A stretch of 53,397 nt of DNA from Faecalibacterium sp. UBA1762 (GTDB lineage Bacteria > Bacillota > Clostridia > Oscillospirales > Ruminococcaceae): the NCBI GenBank assembly GCA_002314755.1, contig DCHC01000009.1:4352-57748 (forward strand), in the 5' to 3' direction. The translations under genes were made by a program, and so were the position numbers. The notes below the pieces were generated by a model, which did not search any database, had not been told where the DNA came from, and was given only the letters and a program-made list of their open reading frames with translations. Shown here in pieces: positions 23,611 through 32,811 of the stretch; the first letter of the stretch is position 1; each line of letters begins with the position of its first letter.

Positions 23611-24725
23611 AACTACTCACCCTTCAACTGGAACAGTTTCGTAATCTGGGAGCTGTAACAATAGAACCAGATTATTCTCTGACGGTTATCAGCGGTTTAA
23701 ACGGACAGGGAAAAACAAACCTTCTGGAAAGTATCTGGATGCTTTCTGGTGCAAAAAGCTTTCGAGCTGGTCGGGAATGCGAGTTGGTGCAGCGAGGAGA
23801 AAGCTGGTGCCGTATTACCGGCACGGTGGAAAACGAACAGATCGGCGGTACCGCAGATACCCTACAGATAACAGTCAAGTTAGACACAACAGGGAAACGC
23901 GGCAGCAGAACCGGAAAGAAGAACAATGTGGATTGGGGAAGAGCAGGCAATCTTGCCGGACAGTTTCCCTGTGTGATATTTGCACCGGAACATATTCAGA
24001 TGCTGAACGGTGCACCGGAAGGGCGCAGGCGCTTTATAGACGGAGCATTGGGACAGCTTTATCCCGGATATCTGGAAGCAAGAAGAAGATACGACCGTTC
24101 ACTGTTGCAAAAAAACACATACCTGAAAAACTGTCGGATGGAAATGCCTTCCGTACATCCGGATGGAATGCTGTTGGATAGTTTTGATGAACAGTTAGCG
24201 ACTACCGGAGCGGAAATTATTCGATACCGGCAGGAATATCTAAAGATGCTGTGTGAAGATACTGCAAACCAATATGCGGGAATATCCATGCAAAAAGAAA
24301 AACTACAGTTGCGGTATTTGCCTGGTGTACCGGAAGGAGCAGATATACAGGCGTTGCGAGAGTCCTTCCGTTTAGCCCGTTCAGTTGATGAACGAGCCGG
24401 CTTTTGCACCGTTGGTCCTCATCGGGACGATATAGAGTTTCTACTGGACGGATACGAGGCGAAAACCTGGGCTAGTCAGGGTCAACGCCGCAGTATTGTA
24501 CTGAGTCTGAAAAGCGCAGAGTTATCCTGTATTAACCGAATAACCGGTTTATGCCCGGTATTATTACTGGACGATGTATTAAGTGAACTGGATGATACCA
24601 GGCAGGATTATCTTCTGAACAGGATGGAAGGTAAACAGGTGTTTATCACCGGTTGTAATCCGGCTCTGTTCTCCGGCACAGGTGGTAAAATAATTAGGTT
24701 AGAAAACGGAACGGTGTGTCCGTAA
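23607..24725 (+). CDS. recF: DNA replication and repair protein RecF
   Basis: A 372-residue SMC-like ATPase that helps load RecA at gapped DNA with RecO and RecR. Walker A is SGLNGQGKTNLLES, the ABC-type signature is in WASQGQRRSIVLSLK, and Walker B is PVLLLDDVLSELDD. The N-terminal LTLQLEQFRNLG is the usual opening. Length is typical. It begins inside the S4 gene's stop codon and is followed 18 bases later by remB. Confidence 0.96.
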   Translation: MKLLTLQLEQFRNLGAVTIEPDYSLTVISGLNGQGKTNLLESIWMLSGAKSFRAGRECELVQRGESWCRITGTVENEQIGGTADTLQITVKLDTTGKRGSRTGKKNNVDWGRAGNLAGQFPCVIFAPEHIQMLNGAPEGRRRFIDGALGQLYPGYLEARRRYDRSLLQKNTYLKNCRMEMPSVHPDGMLLDSFDEQLATTGAEIIRYRQEYLKMLCEDTANQYAGISMQKEKLQLRYLPGVPEGADIQALRESFRLARSVDERAGFCTVGPHRDDIEFLLDGYEAKTWASQGQRRSIVLSLKSAELSCINRITGLCPVLLLDDVLSELDDTRQDYLLNRMEGKQVFITGCNPALFSGTGGKIIRLENGTVCP

Positions 24726-24743
24726 AAAAGGAGTGTACGGAAA

Positions 24744-25016
24744 GTGTATCTACATTTAGGACAGGATTGCATTATCCGTACCACAGAAATATTGGGAATA
24801 TTTGATTTAGATAACACATCAACCTCGAAAGACACCCGTGCCTTTTTACGCCGGGCGGAACAGGAGGGAAGAGTTATTAATGTCAGTCCGGAATTACCCA
24901 AAAGCTTTTTAGTAACGGCAGGAAATCCGGGTAAAGTGTATATCTGCCAAATCAGCGCGGCAACCTTGAAAAAACGCAGTGGACTATTGGATACGATGAC
25001 TGCTGCAGGAATTTAA
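24744..25016 (+). CDS. remB: RemB / DUF370 family regulator (YaaB)
   Basis: A 90-residue member of the DUF370 family, which includes Bacillus RemA and RemB, regulators of biofilm matrix genes. The start is GTG, preceded by AAGGAG at 10 bases, giving MYLHLGQDCIIRTTEILGIF. Other visible parts are FDLDNTSTSKDTRAFL and the segment KSFLVTAGNPGKVYICQIS. Its place between recF and gyrB is that of Bacillus yaaB. Whether it controls matrix genes here is not known. Confidence 0.9.
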   Translation: MYLHLGQDCIIRTTEILGIFDLDNTSTSKDTRAFLRRAEQEGRVINVSPELPKSFLVTAGNPGKVYICQISAATLKKRSGLLDTMTAAGI

Positions 25017-25081
25017 AGTAATCCGGCTTATTTTAATACAAGCAAACGAAACAAACAAGCCAACAGAGAATGGAGAAATTC

Positions 25082-27094
25082 ATGCAAGACGAACTGCTGA
25101 CAAATCAGAAAACAGAAGAGCTTTCAGAAGAGCAGGCGGTACAAACCGAAGCTCTGGACCAAGAGGAAAAGCTGGAAGAAAAAGTAGATACAGAATATGA
25201 CGGCAGTCAGATTCAGGTTCTGGAAGGCTTGGAGGCTGTGCGAAAACGCCCTGGGATGTATATCGGTTCCACCTCTACCTCAGGTCTGCATCATCTGGTA
25301 TACGAAATTGTGGATAACGCCATAGATGAAGCACTTGCAGGGTACTGCACAGAAATTCAGGTAATGATTAACGAGGGAGATACCATTACTGTTGTAGATA
25401 ACGGGCGCGGTATTCCGGTTGATATTCAGGCACAGACAGGAAAACCTGCTTTGGAGGTTGTTTATACCGTTTTGCATGCCGGCGGTAAGTTTGGCGGCGG
25501 AGGTTATAAGGTTTCCGGCGGTTTGCATGGCGTTGGCGCAAGTGTTGTTAATGCGTTATCCCAATGGCTACAGGTACAGGTTCATCGAGACGGCAAGATT
25601 TACCAGATGCAGTTTGCAAGAGGAATTGTAACCCAGGGCATGACTGTTGTTGGGGAAACCAACCACACCGGTACTACCGTAACATTCTCCCCTGATCCTG
25701 AAATGTTTGATGACACTGTTTACAATTACGAGACACTGCACACCCGTTTACAGGAGGAAGCTTTTTTAAATGCCGGGTTGAAAATCACTATCCGGGATGA
25801 CCGGGAAGGTAAACAGCAACAGCATACCATGTGTTACGAGGGTGGTATTAAAGAATTTGTATCTTTCTTAAACCGTTCTAAAACCTCTTTGCATGAACAG
25901 GTCATCTATATGGCCGGAAAAAAAGGAGACTGCATGGCAGAGGTTGCTCTGCAATACAACGACAGTTATCAAGAGAATATTTTATCCTTCGCCAACAATG
26001 TGCATACTCCGGAGGGTGGTATGCATGAGGATGGCTTTAAGCGTGCTTTGACTGCTGTTCTAAATAACTATGGTAAACGCACGAAAATATTGAAGGATAA
26101 TGATAAAATATCCGGTGAAGATTGCAGAGAAGGCCTTGCATGTATTATCTCTGCAAAATTAACCGATGCGCAATTTGAAGGACAGACCAAGGCAAAACTG
26201 GGTAATGCCGAGGTACGGACACTGGTTTCCAGCATAGTGATGGAAAAGCTGGATACTTTTTTGGAAGAAAACCCCTCTGTCGGACGAATTATCCTGGAAA
26301 AGGCGCTGACGGCTTCCCGCGCACGGGAGGCAGCAAAGCGTGCAAGAGAATCGGTTCGTCGTAAAACAGGGTTGGAATCCGGTCAAATGCCGGATAAACT
26401 GCAGGATTGTAATGAACGCGACCCGTCCCTTTGCGAAATATACATCGTCGAGGGTGATTCTGCTGCGGGTTCTGCTATTCAGGGACGCGATAGCCGTTTT
26501 CAGGCTATTCTTGCCATGTGGGGTAAGATGCTAAATGTTGAAAAGGCTCGGGCGGATAAAATTATCGGCAATGATAAGCTTGCCCCACTGATTGTTGCGC
26601 TTGGCTGCGGTATCGGCACAGAGTTTAACATTGAAAAGCTTCGGTACCATAAAATTATTATTATGGCGGATGCTGATGTGGACGGTGCGCATATCCGTAC
26701 CCTTCTATTGACCTTTTTCTTCCGGTACATGCGTCCATTGATCGAACACGGTTATGTTTATTCCGCCGTTCCCCCGCTTTACAAGCTGCAGCGTGGTAAA
26801 ACACAAAAGGTTGCCTATTCAGATGAACAACGCGACGCAATCAGCACAGAATTACGTGCAGGAAATCCCAATGTAAAGGTGGATATCAGCCGTTTCAAAG
26901 GTTTAGGTGAAATGGATCCGCATGAATTATGGGAAACTACAATGGATCCGGAATATCGCAGTCTGAGAAGGATTACTTTGGAGGACGGTATTCAGGCGGA
27001 TCAGATATTTACCGTACTGATGGGTGAGGAGGTTGAACCCCGTAAAGCCTGGATCGAGCAAAACGCACAGTACGCTGTCAATATTGATATATAA
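25082..27094 (+). CDS. gyrB: DNA gyrase subunit B
   Basis: A 670-residue ATPase subunit of gyrase, which supercoils DNA with GyrA. The N-terminus has an extra 40 residues rich in Glu and Gln before GLEAVRKRPGMYIGST. The GHKL ATPase motifs are EIVDNAIDEALAGYC and DNGRGIPVDI, with GGLHGVGASVVNALS closing the lid. The TOPRIM domain shows EGDSAAGSA and DADVDGAHIRTLLL; the C-terminus has RFKGLGEMDPHELWETTM. I prefer the ATG at 25082, with GGAG six bases upstream, over the ATG at 25070. It precedes gyrA by 15 bases. Confidence 0.97.
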   Translation: MQDELLTNQKTEELSEEQAVQTEALDQEEKLEEKVDTEYDGSQIQVLEGLEAVRKRPGMYIGSTSTSGLHHLVYEIVDNAIDEALAGYCTEIQVMINEGDTITVVDNGRGIPVDIQAQTGKPALEVVYTVLHAGGKFGGGGYKVSGGLHGVGASVVNALSQWLQVQVHRDGKIYQMQFARGIVTQGMTVVGETNHTGTTVTFSPDPEMFDDTVYNYETLHTRLQEEAFLNAGLKITIRDDREGKQQQHTMCYEGGIKEFVSFLNRSKTSLHEQVIYMAGKKGDCMAEVALQYNDSYQENILSFANNVHTPEGGMHEDGFKRALTAVLNNYGKRTKILKDNDKISGEDCREGLACIISAKLTDAQFEGQTKAKLGNAEVRTLVSSIVMEKLDTFLEENPSVGRIILEKALTASRAREAAKRARESVRRKTGLESGQMPDKLQDCNERDPSLCEIYIVEGDSAAGSAIQGRDSRFQAILAMWGKMLNVEKARADKIIGNDKLAPLIVALGCGIGTEFNIEKLRYHKIIIMADADVDGAHIRTLLLTFFFRYMRPLIEHGYVYSAVPPLYKLQRGKTQKVAYSDEQRDAISTELRAGNPNVKVDISRFKGLGEMDPHELWETTMDPEYRSLRRITLEDGIQADQIFTVLMGEEVEPRKAWIEQNAQYAVNIDI

Positions 27095-27109
27095 GGAAGG
27101 CAGACTTTC

Positions 27110-29671
27110 ATGGCACACAACAGAGACTACAAACCCGAAGATATAGCGTTTCCTGATCAGATAATTACCGAATCTGAGTTAGTTGGGGAAATGCAGAAAA
27201 GCTATATTGAATACGCAATGAGTGTCATTGTAGGCCGTGCGTTGCCGGATGTACGGGATGGCTTAAAGCCGGTACACCGTCGTATTCTGTATGCAATGTA
27301 TGAGGATAATCTAACAAGTGACAAGCCGTTCAAAAAATCGGCAACCTGTGTCGGTGATGTGCTGGGACGATACCATCCCCACGGTGACGCGTCTGTTTAT
27401 GATGCAATGGTCCGTTTAGCACAAAATTTCTCTATGCGATATATGCTGGTAGACGGTCACGGAAACTTCGGTTCTGTGGATGGAGACCCACCGGCAGCCT
27501 ACCGTTACACGGAAGCCAGACTTTCCCGTATTTCGGATGAAATGCTACGGGATATCGACAAGGATACGGTGGATTGGGATCCTAACTTTGACGAGAGCCG
27601 TAAGGAGCCCAGAGTACTCCCCTCTCGTTTTCCTAATTTACTGGTAAACGGTTCCAGCGGTATTGCAGTCGGTATGGCAACCAACATTCCTCCGCATAAC
27701 CTACGCGAGGTAATCGGTGCTTGCATCTGTGTGCTGGAGGATCCTGATGCAACCTTAGCGGATTTGATGGAATACATTAAGGGACCCGATTTTCCGACGA
27801 GAGCTATTATCATGGGACGCAGCGGTATTCGTGCTGCTTATGCTACCGGTCGCGGACGGGTTACCATGCGTGCCCGTCATGAATTTGAAGAGTTTGGTAA
27901 AGACCGGATGCGGATTATTATTACGGAGCTGCCCTATCAGGTCAATAAACGTCAGTTAATCCGTGATATAGCCGATCAGGTAAAGGATAAAAAGCTGGAC
28001 GGCATCAGTGATCTGCGTGATGAAACCGATCGGAACGGTATGCGTGTGGTTATCGAGTTGAAAAAGGATGCAAATCCACAGGTTGTACTAAATCATCTTT
28101 TTAGCCAGACCTCTCTGCAGACCACTTTTGCAATAAATATGCTTGCTTTGGTGGATGACCAAAAACAGCCGCGTATCTTGTCTCTTCGACATATTTTGGA
28201 CGAATATCTTACTTTCCAGCAGGAGATTATAGTCCGCCGCACTAGGTATGATTTGAAAAAAGCGCAGGAGCGTGCTCATCTGTTGGAGGGCCTTTTAATT
28301 GCGCAGGATAATATTGATGAAGTTATCCGGATCATTCGTACCAGCTATGACAATGCAAAAGAAAATCTGATGTCCCGGTTCGGTCTGGATGATGTACAGG
28401 CACAGGCTATATTGGATATGCAGTTAAAACGCCTGCAGGGTTTGGATCGCGAAAAGCTGGAAGCAGAGTACAAAGAACTGGAAGAAAAGATTGTTTATTA
28501 TAAGCAGGTCCTTTCTGATGAGAATTTGGTAAAGAAACTCCTGAAAGAGGAGCTGCAGACGATTGCGGAAAAGTTTGGAGATGATCGCCGAACCGAAATT
28601 CAGGATGTGGAAGACGAGATTGATATTGAAGATTTGATTCCCGAAGAGGAAAGTGTGTATACCCTGACCCATATCGGATATATTAAGCGTTTGGCACTGG
28701 ATACTTATACCGCACAAAAACGCGGAGGTAAAGGAATAACAGCACTGTCCCGCAGAGATGAGGATTTTGTAGAGGAACTGTTTGTTGCTAGCAGTCACGA
28801 TTGGCTGTTGTTTGTAACCGACACCGGCAGAATTTTCCGGATGAAGGGGTATCAGGTACCGGAAGGAACCCGTACAGGTAAGGGAACCAATATCATCAAT
28901 CTGCTTCAGCTTGCGCCAGATGAGAAAGTCACCACGATGTTACGTGTGCATGAGGATGACAAGGACGGAAGCCTTGTTATGGTGACCAGAAACGGTATCA
29001 TTAAAAGAACGGAGCTTTCACAGTACAGTAATATTCGAAAAAGCGGCTTGATCGGTATCTCTTTGGATGAAGGAGATTCCCTTGCATGGACCGGAATAAC
29101 TACCGGAAACGACGAGCTGATCATCGCCACATCCTGCGGCGGTGCCATTCGGTTTAATGAAAATGATGCACGGAATATTGGCAGAACCGCAAGAGGTGTT
29201 CGCGCAATAGAGTTGATGCAGGGAGATTATGTAGTCGGTGCCGCAGTGGTACAGCCGGATGGGTGTTTGCTGACAATTACGGAGCAAGGAAAAGGGCGCC
29301 GGACATGGATGGAAAACTACCGTCTGCAAAAGCGTGGTGGTAAGGGTATTCGGAACTATTCCGATAAAGACCGTGTGGCATCAGTGAGGGCGGTTAGTAG
29401 TGACAGGGATATCATTTTGATTTCTTTGGAAGGCATCATTATCCGTATGCATTTGGATGATATTGCTACACAAAGCCGGTATGGAAGCGGTGTACGGGTT
29501 ATGCGTTTGGGTGATACAGACAAGGTGGTTACCGTTGCTGTTACAGAACGGGACGATTCTGCCGAAACCGCAGCGCCGGAAGCAGAAGAGGAAACCGAAA
29601 ATGAGACAGAGCTGGCAGCTGCTGAACAGTCGGAATTGATGCAAGAGTCTTCGGATTCTGTAGAAGAATGA
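27110..29671 (+). CDS. gyrA: DNA gyrase subunit A
   Basis: An 853-residue breakage-reunion subunit of gyrase. The catalytic tyrosine is Tyr133 in AAYRYTEARLS. The quinolone region reads GRYHPHGDASVYDAM, giving Ala94 where Escherichia coli has Ser83, and Asp98 at the Asp87 position. The GyrA box AQKRGGKG, needed for DNA wrapping, starts the C-terminal beta-pinwheel, and a second RGGKG occurs later. The last 45 residues are very acidic (EAEEETENETELAAAEQ). The ATG follows GGAAGG. It ends the dnaA-gyrA series. Confidence 0.97.
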   Translation: MAHNRDYKPEDIAFPDQIITESELVGEMQKSYIEYAMSVIVGRALPDVRDGLKPVHRRILYAMYEDNLTSDKPFKKSATCVGDVLGRYHPHGDASVYDAMVRLAQNFSMRYMLVDGHGNFGSVDGDPPAAYRYTEARLSRISDEMLRDIDKDTVDWDPNFDESRKEPRVLPSRFPNLLVNGSSGIAVGMATNIPPHNLREVIGACICVLEDPDATLADLMEYIKGPDFPTRAIIMGRSGIRAAYATGRGRVTMRARHEFEEFGKDRMRIIITELPYQVNKRQLIRDIADQVKDKKLDGISDLRDETDRNGMRVVIELKKDANPQVVLNHLFSQTSLQTTFAINMLALVDDQKQPRILSLRHILDEYLTFQQEIIVRRTRYDLKKAQERAHLLEGLLIAQDNIDEVIRIIRTSYDNAKENLMSRFGLDDVQAQAILDMQLKRLQGLDREKLEAEYKELEEKIVYYKQVLSDENLVKKLLKEELQTIAEKFGDDRRTEIQDVEDEIDIEDLIPEEESVYTLTHIGYIKRLALDTYTAQKRGGKGITALSRRDEDFVEELFVASSHDWLLFVTDTGRIFRMKGYQVPEGTRTGKGTNIINLLQLAPDEKVTTMLRVHEDDKDGSLVMVTRNGIIKRTELSQYSNIRKSGLIGISLDEGDSLAWTGITTGNDELIIATSCGGAIRFNENDARNIGRTARGVRAIELMQGDYVVGAAVVQPDGCLLTITEQGKGRRTWMENYRLQKRGGKGIRNYSDKDRVASVRAVSSDRDIILISLEGIIIRMHLDDIATQSRYGSGVRVMRLGDTDKVVTVAVTERDDSAETAAPEAEEETENETELAAAEQSELMQESSDSVEE

Positions 29672-29735
29672 TTTCCAAAGCTGTTTCAAGGTTATCCAAT
29701 TTAAAATTGTGAAATTGCTTTTACAGGTGAGAAGC

Positions 29736-29764
29736 TTTACTTTATTGAAAAAGAATGCTATACT
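29736..29764 (+). promoter_or_regulatory. Promoter of asnS
   Basis: TTTACT (29736-29741), 17-base spacer, TATACT (29759-29764) with a TG one base before it (extended -10). About 35 bases before the asnS start, leaving no room for a T-box. Confidence 0.6.
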
Positions 29765-29799
29765 GCAAAGAAAAGCAGAAGACAAGGAGATAAAATTCA

Positions 29800-31185
29800 A
29801 TGCAAAGAACAGAACTGGCTGCTTTATTTAAGAATACGCCTGAAACCGGTGCAAAGGTTACGGTTGCAGGATGGGCGCGTACTGTGCGGGATTCCAAGAA
29901 CATCGGTTTTATTGAGCTGAATGACGGTTCCTGTTTTAAAAATGTGCAAGTCGTTTTTGAGGCAGAAAAATTAGAAAACTATAAAACAGTAGCAAGGTGC
30001 GGTGTCGGGACAAGCTTTGTAGTTACCGGAAGTTTGCTGCGTACGCCGGATGCGAAACAACCTTTTGAAATCAATGCTGACAGTATTGAAGTTGAAGGGG
30101 AATGTCCGCCGGAATATCCGATGCAGAAAAAACGGCATTCTATTGAATTTTTAAGAACCATGCCTCATCTGCGTCCCCGGACTAACACATTTTCTGCCGC
30201 ATTTCGTGTAAGAAGTGTTGCAGCATACGCAATTCATAAGTTTTTCCAGGAGCAGGGCTTTGTTTATACCCATACCCCTTTGATTACAGGTAGTGACTGT
30301 GAAGGTGCCGGTGAGATGTTCCGTGTTACCACGTTGGACTTGAATAATATTCCTAAAACAGAGGACGGTAAGGTTGATTTCAGTCAAGATTTCTTTGGTC
30401 GCAGCACTAATCTGACGGTTTCCGGTCAGTTGGAGGGTGAAACCTTTGCACTGGCTTTTGGTAAGATTTATACCTTCGGACCTACCTTCCGTGCAGAGAA
30501 TAGCAATACACCCCGTCATGCAGCGGAATTTTGGATGATTGAGCCGGAAATTGCCTTTGCGGACTTGGCAGATGACATGGATCTGGCTGAGGCAATGGTG
30601 AAGTATGTGATTGGCTATGTTCTGGATCAGTGTCCGGATGAGCTATCATTTTTTAATAATTTTATGGATAAAGGTTTGGTGGAACGTCTGATCGCAGTGC
30701 GGGATGCCGATTTTGGCCGTGTATCCTATACAGACGCTGTGGAAATCTTAAAAAAGAACAACGACCGTTTCCAATATAAGGTGGATTGGGGTACTGATCT
30801 GCAGACGGAACACGAACGGTTCCTGACAGAGGAAATCTTCAAGCGTCCGGTTTTTGTAACGGATTATCCTAAGGAGATTAAGAGCTTCTATATGCGTGTC
30901 AATCCGGACGGTAAAACGGTTGCTGCAGCAGATATGCTGGTTCCCGGTATCGGAGAATTGATTGGCGGCAGCCAACGTGAAGAGCGGTTGGAGGTTCTGC
31001 GTGTCCGTATGCAAGAGCTTGGTCTGGGTGAAGAGGATTACCAGCAGTATCTGGATCTTCGTCGTTTTGGCAGTGTAAAGCATGCAGGTTTCGGATTGGG
31101 CTTTGAGCGGTTGATTATGTATTTAACCGGAATCGGTAACATCCGCGATGTTCTTCCCTACCCTCGCACAGCAGGTGGTTTTTAA
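29800..31185 (+). CDS. asnS: Asparaginyl-tRNA synthetase
   Basis: A 461-residue class IIb synthetase. The N-terminal OB fold (VTVAGWARTVRDSKNIGFIE) reads the tRNA anticodon. Class II motif 1 lies near FRVRSVAAYAIHKFFQEQGF, motif 2 around FRAENSNTPRHAAEFWMIEPE, quoted here in two parts (FRAENSNTPRH and EFWMIEPE), and motif 3 is GFGLGFERLIMYLTG. The insert with FFGRSTNLTVSGQLEGE is typical of AsnRS rather than AspRS. The ATG has AAGGAG upstream. It has its own promoter after gyrA. Confidence 0.95.
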   Translation: MQRTELAALFKNTPETGAKVTVAGWARTVRDSKNIGFIELNDGSCFKNVQVVFEAEKLENYKTVARCGVGTSFVVTGSLLRTPDAKQPFEINADSIEVEGECPPEYPMQKKRHSIEFLRTMPHLRPRTNTFSAAFRVRSVAAYAIHKFFQEQGFVYTHTPLITGSDCEGAGEMFRVTTLDLNNIPKTEDGKVDFSQDFFGRSTNLTVSGQLEGETFALAFGKIYTFGPTFRAENSNTPRHAAEFWMIEPEIAFADLADDMDLAEAMVKYVIGYVLDQCPDELSFFNNFMDKGLVERLIAVRDADFGRVSYTDAVEILKKNNDRFQYKVDWGTDLQTEHERFLTEEIFKRPVFVTDYPKEIKSFYMRVNPDGKTVAAADMLVPGIGELIGGSQREERLEVLRVRMQELGLGEEDYQQYLDLRRFGSVKHAGFGLGFERLIMYLTGIGNIRDVLPYPRTAGGF

Positions 31186-31279
31186 AGAGTAGTCGGGTAT
31201 AATTTTCAGCTTGCTACGGGAATAAAACCTGACAATTTGAATATGAATTAAGGATAATAAAGACAGGAGGATTTTACAA

Positions 31280-31864
31280 ATGGGAGTAAAAGATACTTTG
31301 CAAGATTTGTTGGGTATTGCACAGAAAACTGCTGCTACTGCAGTAGATACCGGTAAAGCGGCAGTGGAATTGCACCGTCTGGAAAAGGCTCTTGCCAAAT
31401 TACAGATTGAGCTTGCTTTGCTGATTGAAAAAAAATACCGTGAGGCAAAGGTTGAAATGCCGCAGGATGCGGCACATATCTGTGCGGATATTGACGCGCT
31501 GCGTACAGAGATTGCGGTATTAAAAGGTGAATTGAATGTTACCCGGGAAAATGCGGTCAGTTCTATTCGCAATGCCAGTCAGAAAAGCGTGGAAACCATT
31601 AAAAATGTCAGTACTAAGGGCGCTGAAACAATTAAGGACGTCAGCGCAAAGGGTATGGATAAGGCGCGGAAGTTTTGGGATAGCAAGGTAGAACCTCTCA
31701 CCTGCCCGGAATGCGGTTATGTACTGCATAAGGATTTTGCTTTCTGCCCGTTATGCGGGACAGAGCTGGACGATGTGGATGATATGCTGGATGATTTGAC
31801 TACTTTGGAACCGGATGAGGTAAAAGAAAAAGAATCAGAAGCGGCAGACACTATGGATATCTAA
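31280..31864 (+). CDS. Coiled-coil protein with C-terminal zinc ribbon
   Basis: A 194-residue protein that I cannot place in a named family. Residues 5-85 form amphipathic helices (LHRLEKALAKLQIELALLIE). Residues about 93-130 hold three 11-residue units, SQKSVETIKNV, STKGAETIKDV and SAKGMDKARKF, which resemble LEA-type or apolipoprotein-like amphipathic repeats able to lie on a membrane. Residues about 139-158 are a CPECG-x11-CPLCG zinc ribbon. The tail is acidic. The gene has GGAGG upstream and a strong terminator, and follows asnS by 95 bases. Lipid association or scaffold function is inference. Confidence 0.75.
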   Translation: MGVKDTLQDLLGIAQKTAATAVDTGKAAVELHRLEKALAKLQIELALLIEKKYREAKVEMPQDAAHICADIDALRTEIAVLKGELNVTRENAVSSIRNASQKSVETIKNVSTKGAETIKDVSAKGMDKARKFWDSKVEPLTCPECGYVLHKDFAFCPLCGTELDDVDDMLDDLTTLEPDEVKEKESEAADTMDI

Positions 31865-31877
31865 TTTTGGTATATTG

Positions 31878-31923
31878 AAAAAAAACGCATGCTCTCCCTT
31901 GAAAGAGAGTCATGCGTTTTTTT
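31878..31923. terminator. Bidirectional terminator
   Basis: ACGCATGCTCTC and GAGAGTCATGCGT form a long stem with A8 before and T8 after, between the convergent zinc-ribbon and metallophosphoesterase genes. Confidence 0.9.
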
Positions 31924-31927
31924 AGTG

Positions 31928-32782
31928 TTATTCGGCAGGCACCAGTTTGACTAAACGGACAAAGCCATTGTAACCGGGTGCGGCATCAAACTGCATTCTT
32001 CCGGGGGCGAACTCCGTAGTCAAAGAAAAGTGAATGTGTCCGCACAAAATAGCCGCGACATTACTTTGTTCACTGCAGACAAAGCGGCAGAATTCCAGGG
32101 TGGTCTCATCAGTCTCTTCCCCATAGCCAAGCAGAAAATAGGGAGAATGCCAATGATCTAAAATAGGTTGAAAATTATTTTGGGTGGCAATGGGGATATG
32201 TATACACAGAATAATCGGTTTGTTTAATAAAGAAAGTGTTCGTAGCTGCTCGAAATGATAGGGACTGACTTTTTTGCTGGAATCATCCAGGCCGACAACA
32301 TATACAGCAGCATTTTCAGTAGTTCTGTTTCCGTATTTGTCAAATCCGACAATCTGAAAATCAGGCTTTCCCTGCGTTAAGGGTGCATACATAGGGTAAA
32401 AGACGCTATTTGCTTGTTCAAACGAGACAGGACCGCCGGTTTCGTGATTGCCGAATATATAAAGATAAGGAACCTGTGCATCTTGTAAGACATTGCTCAA
32501 AGCAGAAAAAGTGGCGGGAAAAGGCAGGTCGACCATATCCCCTGTCATCACAGTCAGATCAGGCTGTGTTTGGCTACAAAAATCAAGTAATTCGCACAGA
32601 CTGTCCAGCGGTATTGGCCGACCGTCAGGCCGCCACTGTTTTTTTGCCCGCTCATCCGCTTCCTTTTCAAATTGATCGGATTGTGGGGTGCTGGCGGAAA
32701 TATGACAGTCTGTAATATGTGCTAAACGAATCTCACGTTTTAATCCGGGAATAGAAACAGTTACACTCTCACTGTAGTTCAA
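31928..32782 (-). CDS. Metallophosphoesterase (calcineurin-like)
   Basis: A 284-residue calcineurin-like phosphoesterase with all metal-ligand motifs: AHITDCHIS (Asp and His), TGDMVDLP (Asp), FGNHETGG (Asn-His), LCIHIPIA (His) and CGHIHFS (two His). It should bind two metals and hydrolyse a phosphomonoester or diester; the substrate is not evident. There is no signal peptide. The start appears to be TTG, with AAGGGG about 12 bases upstream, because no in-frame ATG exists before the first metal motif. It lies 29 bases after the transglutaminase-like gene and probably shares its transcript. Confidence 0.85.
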   Translation of the reverse strand: MNYSESVTVSIPGLKREIRLAHITDCHISASTPQSDQFEKEADERAKKQWRPDGRPIPLDSLCELLDFCSQTQPDLTVMTGDMVDLPFPATFSALSNVLQDAQVPYLYIFGNHETGGPVSFEQANSVFYPMYAPLTQGKPDFQIVGFDKYGNRTTENAAVYVVGLDDSSKKVSPYHFEQLRTLSLLNKPIILCIHIPIATQNNFQPILDHWHSPYFLLGYGEETDETTLEFCRFVCSEQSNVAAILCGHIHFSLTTEFAPGRMQFDAAPGYNGFVRLVKLVPAE

Positions 32783-32811
32783 GGCAATTCAACCCCTTCT
32801 GAAAAAGACTT

